Shown here: piece by piece, positions 5,801 through 9,103 of the stretch
Numbering within the stretch: position 1 is the stretch's first letter
Layout of the letters: the number at the start of each line of letters is the position of its first letter
Assembly (NCBI GenBank): GCA_018816605.1
Contig: JAHIVS010000395.1
Span: 1-9,103 of the forward strand
DNA: 9,103 nucleotides
Source of the DNA: Pseudomonadota bacterium
Lineage (GTDB): Bacteria; Desulfobacterota; Desulfobacteria; Desulfobacterales; Desulfobacteraceae
Direction of reading: 5' to 3'
Made by a program: the position numbers and the translations under genes
Notes under the pieces: generated by a model
Seen by the model: only the letters and a program-made list of their open reading frames with translations
Told to the model about the DNA's origin: nothing
The model's database searches: none

Positions 5801-6481
5801 ATGCTGATTAAGATTCGGAATCTTTCAAAAACATATAAGGAAAAAAGAGGGTTGCTGCCGTTTCAACTTGAGGTGAAACAAGGGGAACTGATTGCCCTTA
5901 TCGGGCATAATGGTGCGGGAAAATCCACTTTGTTGAAACTTTTGGCCGGCTGGCTCATCCCTGACAGCGGGCAGGTTTTTGTGGACAATATCGACCTCAA
6001 AAACAGATTGGCAATTGTGCGGAAAATCGGTTTTGTTCCGGAAACGCCCAATCTGTTTGATTTTTTTACCGTTGAAGATAATCTTAAACTATTTGCCCGC
6101 CTGTTTCACGTTCCTTTCTCAAGAATTGAAGAAATTTTAAAGGCATTCAATCTGTTGCCTTTCCGCACGAACAGGATACAGGTTTTATCAAAAGGATTAC
6201 GGCAAAGGGTGAGCATCGGACGATCCCTTTTGGCAGATCCGTCCGTGCTTTTGTTTGATGAACCGACTTCAGGAATAGACTTTGAGATGACAAAGGAAAT
6301 TTACAGGCTGCTCAAAGAATTTCATTCTTCCGGGAAAACAATTATTTTCACTTCCCATCGGCCAGAAGAGATAAAAACCCTGGCCACCCGAATTGTTGTA
6401 CTTCATCAGGGCGTTCTGGTTTTTGATGGATCGCCCCAATCCTATTTCCAATCAGACATTCATGAGAAGCTTTATCAATAA
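5801..6481 (+). CDS. ABC transporter ATP-binding protein
   Basis: This 226-aa NatA/CcmA-like nucleotide-binding subunit energises an ABC-2 type exporter. It shows Walker A GHNGAGKST (35-43), a Q-loop region GFVPETPNLFDFFTVEDNL (77-95) with Glu at the usual Gln, as is common in ABC-2 ATPases, a signature LSKGLRQRV (129-137; Lys in place of the usual second-position Gly), Walker B VLLFDEP (149-155, catalytic Glu154) and H-loop His186 in FTSHRPEE. The frame is open from 5735, but that ATG lies inside a perfect hairpin and adds residues unlike the family. ATG 5801 starts exactly where the domain begins, although its ribosome site is weak (AAAGAA). The stop overlaps the permease start by one base (TAATG), indicating translational coupling. 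Confidence 0.9.
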   Translation: MLIKIRNLSKTYKEKRGLLPFQLEVKQGELIALIGHNGAGKSTLLKLLAGWLIPDSGQVFVDNIDLKNRLAIVRKIGFVPETPNLFDFFTVEDNLKLFARLFHVPFSRIEEILKAFNLLPFRTNRIQVLSKGLRQRVSIGRSLLADPSVLLFDEPTSGIDFEMTKEIYRLLKEFHSSGKTIIFTSHRPEEIKTLATRIVVLHQGVLVFDGSPQSYFQSDIHEKLYQ

Positions 6482-7509
6482 TGATAAGAAATATCATTAC
6501 ATTAACCGTGAATGATTTGGCCATTGCCTTCAAGAATAAGTCCATCTTTTTAATTCTTTTCATTCCGTTTTTTGTTTATATCTCTTTGACGTTGGTAGAT
6601 GAAGCCGGTGTTGATGTTAAAAAAACCAACATCGGACTGATTCAATCACAAATATATCCTCCTGTTATTGTTGAAGCTATTCAATCCGCCGATAGGCTTT
6701 TTTCGATTGTATTGGTTTCAAGTGAAGAGCAAGGCAATACATGGTTAAAAGAAAAAAAAATCGACGGCTTGTTGATACGGCCTGAAAAAGAAAATATCCG
6801 TCTGGTTCTGGTTGTTTTAAAAAAAGAATCCGTATTGTCCCTTCAAATAGTAGAGAGCTTTTCAGCGTTACAAAAAGCAATCGAAGGAACCGGCATCAAC
6901 TGGATTTCAGATATCAAGCCGCTTCAGAAAGGTGGAATTCAAAGACAAACCTTGCCCACATGGATCCTCATGCTGGTCATGCTGGTAAGCTTCATCATCA
7001 TGCCTGCGCAAATTGCTGAAGAAAAGGAAAAAAAATTACTGCTTGCGCTTTTGCAGACGCCCATGCGGGAAATTGAATGGCTTGTGGCCAAATTATTTCT
7101 GGGCATGGTTTTAATCTTCATGGCTGTCCTGTTTCTCCATCTGATGGGAAGATTTTCTTTTGGAAATGTCCCAAGTTATGTCGCATTTATCGGCGTCGGC
7201 AGTTTTTGTTTTAGTGCCTATGGAATTTTTCTGGGCTTTTTATGTAAAAGCCAGGCCGGCGCCAGAACCCTAGGCGTTATCTTCTATCTGCCCCACCTTC
7301 TTCCTTCTGCCTTGTCCGAGTTTTCACAAAAATTATCAACTATGGCGCCATTTTTGCCGTCATATCCTCTTTTTGAATCCATCCGGTCAATCCTGCTGGA
7401 TGACAGGATTCTATCAACCTTGTTTCCGGCATGGATCTATTTATTTTTTGTCGGACTATTAACCTTTTTCATGTCCTATCTGCTCATGAAAAACCGCTGG
7501 AGAATGTAA
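6481..7509 (+). CDS. ABC-2 type transporter permease
   Basis: This 342-aa membrane subunit partners the ATPase whose stop codon it overlaps. The predicted topology is typical of the ABC-2 class: one N-terminal TM (about 21-39), a large soluble loop of about 110 residues (40-158), then TMs near 159-177, 201-221, 231-253, 263-281 and 314-336. The conserved segment after TM2, QIAEEKEKKLLLALLQTP (177-194), matches the EEKExxTlexLlxsP motif of ABC-2 exporters such as NatB/YhgE-like permeases. The APFLPSYPLFESIRSIL stretch (289-305) fits the usual C-terminal loop. Cargo cannot be read directly. The next gene, an LpxR-like outer-membrane protein one base away, suggests an envelope role. The gene is noticeably AT-rich with several A and T runs. 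Confidence 0.9.
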   Translation: MIRNIITLTVNDLAIAFKNKSIFLILFIPFFVYISLTLVDEAGVDVKKTNIGLIQSQIYPPVIVEAIQSADRLFSIVLVSSEEQGNTWLKEKKIDGLLIRPEKENIRLVLVVLKKESVLSLQIVESFSALQKAIEGTGINWISDIKPLQKGGIQRQTLPTWILMLVMLVSFIIMPAQIAEEKEKKLLLALLQTPMREIEWLVAKLFLGMVLIFMAVLFLHLMGRFSFGNVPSYVAFIGVGSFCFSAYGIFLGFLCKSQAGARTLGVIFYLPHLLPSALSEFSQKLSTMAPFLPSYPLFESIRSILLDDRILSTLFPAWIYLFFVGLLTFFMSYLLMKNRWRM

Positions 7510-7510
7510 G

Positions 7511-8557
7511 ATGAAATCCCTAATTATGCGACTCAGCAGTCTCTGTATCCTCATTATTTTTTTTACCTTGTTTTTACCGGCACCTGCATGGTCTAAAGCC
7601 CCTTCTGAACTTCAAACCATTCAATTGTTCTTTGAAAACGATTTGTTCGGTGGTACGGACGAATATTATACCAACGCTTTCCAGATCACCTGGCTTTCAA
7701 AAGATCTGCAACAATATGAGGATGATCTTCGCCTGCCAAGATTTTCTTTGCCGTTCATAAAAGCCCTCCCCCTTTCCGACAATCCGGCCAGCGTTCATAA
7801 TGTCGGTGTTTTATTCGGACAACAGATCTATACCCCTTCAGATACCCAGGCAACAACAGCATTTGAAGATGACAGGCCCTATGCCGGTTTTCTTTATGGG
7901 GGGCTTGCCCTGCACAGCAAAACCCATCTCAAGCTGGATACCCTTGAAATCGTTTTGGGTGTTGTGGGTTCTGCTTCCAAAGCGGAACAGGCCCAGAACA
8001 CGGTCCATGACTTAAGAGATATTCCCACCGCCAAAGGATGGGATAATCAGCTTCACAATGAACCGGCCGTTCGGTTTTCCTGGCAGCGCAAATGGCGGCT
8101 GGACAGCAGGGATTGGTTTGATTTTTTGAGCTATGATTTGATTTCCCGTGCCGGAGTAACGCTGGGGAACGTGCGAACATCAACCAGTGCCGGTGGTGAA
8201 ATCCGCTTCGGGTATAATATTCCGGAAGACTTCGGGTCGGACGTGATCCGTGCCGGAGCCGGGGTCAGCGCACCTGTCATCCCAGGTTCAAAACCATGGA
8301 AAACCGCATGGGGAGTTCATATGTTTGCAAGTTCCCAGATTGAGGCAGTCGCCCATGACATCTTTTTGGACGGCAACACCTTCCGGGACAGCCAGAGTGT
8401 TGATAAAAAACCCTTGGTGGCAGACCTTTCCCTTGGCGTCTCCTACAGTATCAACATGTTCAAACTGACCTACCGGCATCTTTTTCGAACCCAAGAGTTT
8501 GATAATCAGAAACAGGGGCAAACCATCGGCTCTCTGACCCTGGCACTCTCTTTTTAA
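7511..8557 (+). CDS. LpxR-family outer-membrane lipid A 3'-O-deacylase-like protein (DUF2219)
   Basis: LpxR is a calcium-dependent outer-membrane beta-barrel that removes the 3'-acyloxyacyl chain of lipid A. This 348-aa protein has a signal peptide (about 1-28, ending PAPAWS), then the family hallmark FFENDLFGGTDEYYTNAF (40-57) with the Asn43-Asp44 pair, a DRPYAGFLYGGLAL block (121-134), and QNTVHDLRDIPTAKGWDNQL (162-181), whose His166 fits the family catalytic histidine. GWDNQLHNEPAV is also typical. It ends in a beta-strand with terminal Phe (LTLALSF), the usual outer-membrane barrel signal. Length matches the family (about 320-350). The start lies one base after the permease stop, with GGAG eight bases upstream, so it is the third gene of the operon. 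Activity on this organism's lipid A is inferred. Confidence 0.88.
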   Translation: MKSLIMRLSSLCILIIFFTLFLPAPAWSKAPSELQTIQLFFENDLFGGTDEYYTNAFQITWLSKDLQQYEDDLRLPRFSLPFIKALPLSDNPASVHNVGVLFGQQIYTPSDTQATTAFEDDRPYAGFLYGGLALHSKTHLKLDTLEIVLGVVGSASKAEQAQNTVHDLRDIPTAKGWDNQLHNEPAVRFSWQRKWRLDSRDWFDFLSYDLISRAGVTLGNVRTSTSAGGEIRFGYNIPEDFGSDVIRAGAGVSAPVIPGSKPWKTAWGVHMFASSQIEAVAHDIFLDGNTFRDSQSVDKKPLVADLSLGVSYSINMFKLTYRHLFRTQEFDNQKQGQTIGSLTLALSF

Positions 8558-8630
8558 CAATGGGTCCGGCAATCCTATCGGGCTGTGTTTTTCCTCCGGT
8601 CAGGTCGTCAACCAAAGCAGATCAAAATAG

Positions 8631-8661
8631 GGTCACATATGACCAAAGGCAGTATGCGACC
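8631..8661 (+). repeat. Paired 14-bp palindrome-like element, copy 3
   Basis: GGTCACATATGACC (8631-8644) is a near-perfect dyad with 5-bp arms GGTCA/TGACC. After AAA comes GGCAGTATGCGACC (8648-8661), then TTTT. Layout and orientation match copies 1 and 2. It ends 102 bp upstream of the GG of a -24-like GGCAC, nearly the same as the 104 bp seen for copy 1 and its good -24/-12 promoter. Confidence 0.6.
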
Positions 8662-8761
8662 TTTTCCACCGGCAGCCCCTTGAAAATCATTTGAGGCATA
8701 ATCCAAATGGATACTATAAAAAAAATTCAAATAAACTGTAGGATGCGGGCTTATAAGACCC

Positions 8762-8776
8762 CGGCACAAATACTGA
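8762..8776 (+). promoter_or_regulatory. Weak -24/-12-like promoter candidate for the small membrane protein gene
   Basis: CGGCACAAATACTGA has a perfect GGCAC -24 core, with GG at 8763-8764. After 10 bp, however, it has GA instead of the required GC at -12. Transcription would begin near 8787, about 40 nt before the ATG. By sequence alone it is poor; its position relative to the paired repeat makes it worth listing. A sigma-70 alternative lies at 8692-8721. Confidence 0.25.
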
Positions 8777-8828
8777 AAAAACAATCAGCAGAAAGTACAG
8801 AAACATATCATCAAAAACCAGGAGGAAC

Positions 8829-9050
8829 ATGAAGCCAACTATAATTATTGCCGCCATATTAATTGTCCTAGGGATAGCATCTTTTGGTTATCAGGGGATC
8901 ACTTACACGACCAGAGAAAAAGTGATTGACATCGGTCCGCTGACCGTAACAACGGATAAAACCGAGACGATTCCGTTGCCGCCTATCATTGGCGCAATTG
9001 CTCTGGTGGGGGGGGGCGGGCTGCTGATTCTTGGAAGAAAAAAGACGTGA
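8829..9050 (+). CDS. Small two-TM inner-membrane protein, unknown function
   Basis: This 73-aa protein has a first TM (about 4-20), a short extracytoplasmic loop containing YQGITYTTREKVIDIGPL and TTDKTETIPLPP (21-52), and a second TM (about 53-68), ending in RKKT. I recall the YTTREKVxDxGP ... PLPP pattern from many small uncharacterised proteobacterial proteins, but I cannot attach a function. The ribosome site GGAGGAAC directly before the ATG is strong. A nine-base G run (9008-9016) encodes part of the VGGGG stretch in TM2. The upstream region carries paired repeat copy 3, suggesting co-regulation with the ABM-fold and RcnB-like genes. Confidence 0.7.
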   Translation: MKPTIIIAAILIVLGIASFGYQGITYTTREKVIDIGPLTVTTDKTETIPLPPIIGAIALVGGGGLLILGRKKT

Positions 9051-9103
9051 GGGAATCCGTTGCGTTGTCTTTGGTTTTAATTCATATGCATTGGATAGAA
9101 GAG

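Larger units (their letters stand above)
8558..8828. other. Intergenic region between the LpxR-like gene and the small membrane protein gene
   Basis: This 271-bp gap holds no ORF I can support. After the LpxR stop there is only a weak CCG/CGG stem followed by TTTTT (about 8573-8592), a poor terminator candidate. The paired repeat copy 3 (8631-8661), a sigma-70-like TTGAGG / TATAAA pair with 18-bp spacing (8692-8721), the dyad CTTATAAG (8750-8757) and a weak -24/-12-like sequence follow. The density of sites suggests a regulated promoter for the gene at 8829. Confidence 0.5.

Noticed and set aside
8747..8761. GGGCTTATAAGACCC dyad as an operator
   Set aside because: The core CTTATAAG is only 8 bp and the outer arms are out of register by one base; too weak to annotate separately.

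Overview
The window looks like chromosomal DNA of a Gram-negative, probably anaerobic bacterium, most likely a Desulfobacterota-type (deltaproteobacterial) heterotroph. The evidence is an outer-membrane LpxR-type protein, a PAS-type sigma-54 activator with a matching -24/-12 promoter, moderate GC and strong Shine-Dalgarno sites. The taxonomic call is inference. No tRNA, rRNA, CRISPR array, transposase or integrase was seen.

Left part, minus strand (1-2284): a compact cyanophycin operon read right to left. It holds an isoaspartyl-peptidase-like gene (2284-1748), cyanophycinase cphB (1745-927) and the first 303 codons of cyanophycin synthetase cphA (909 to the window edge). CphA makes the Asp/Arg storage polymer, CphB cuts it to beta-Asp-Arg, and an isoaspartyl dipeptidase would split the dipeptide. 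The peptidase here is only 178 aa: it keeps the alpha part and the DTVG nucleophile motif but lacks most of the beta part.

Middle (2285-5512): a divergent intergenic region with a good sigma-70-type promoter, then a 493-aa PAS / coiled-coil / AAA+ / Fis-type HTH sigma-54 activator. After it come a short antibiotic-biosynthesis-monooxygenase (ABM) fold protein and a secreted His-rich RcnB/CigR-like protein.

Right part (5513-9103): a 24-codon membrane microprotein gene, a 12-bp perfect hairpin, then a tightly packed operon of ABC ATPase, ABC-2 permease and LpxR-like outer-membrane protein. A 73-aa two-TM membrane protein gene lies near the right edge.

The most interesting signal is non-coding. 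A tandem pair of related 14-bp palindrome-like elements (GGTC-N6-GACC type, 3-4 bp apart) occurs three times in the same orientation, always in an intergenic region upstream of a small gene (4166-4196, 4884-4915, 8631-8661). The first pair directly follows the sigma-54 activator gene and lies about 100 bp upstream of an excellent -24/-12 promoter. The third has the same spacing to a weaker -24/-12-like sequence. I infer that these are upstream activating sequences of the neighbouring activator and mark a small, envelope-related regulon.
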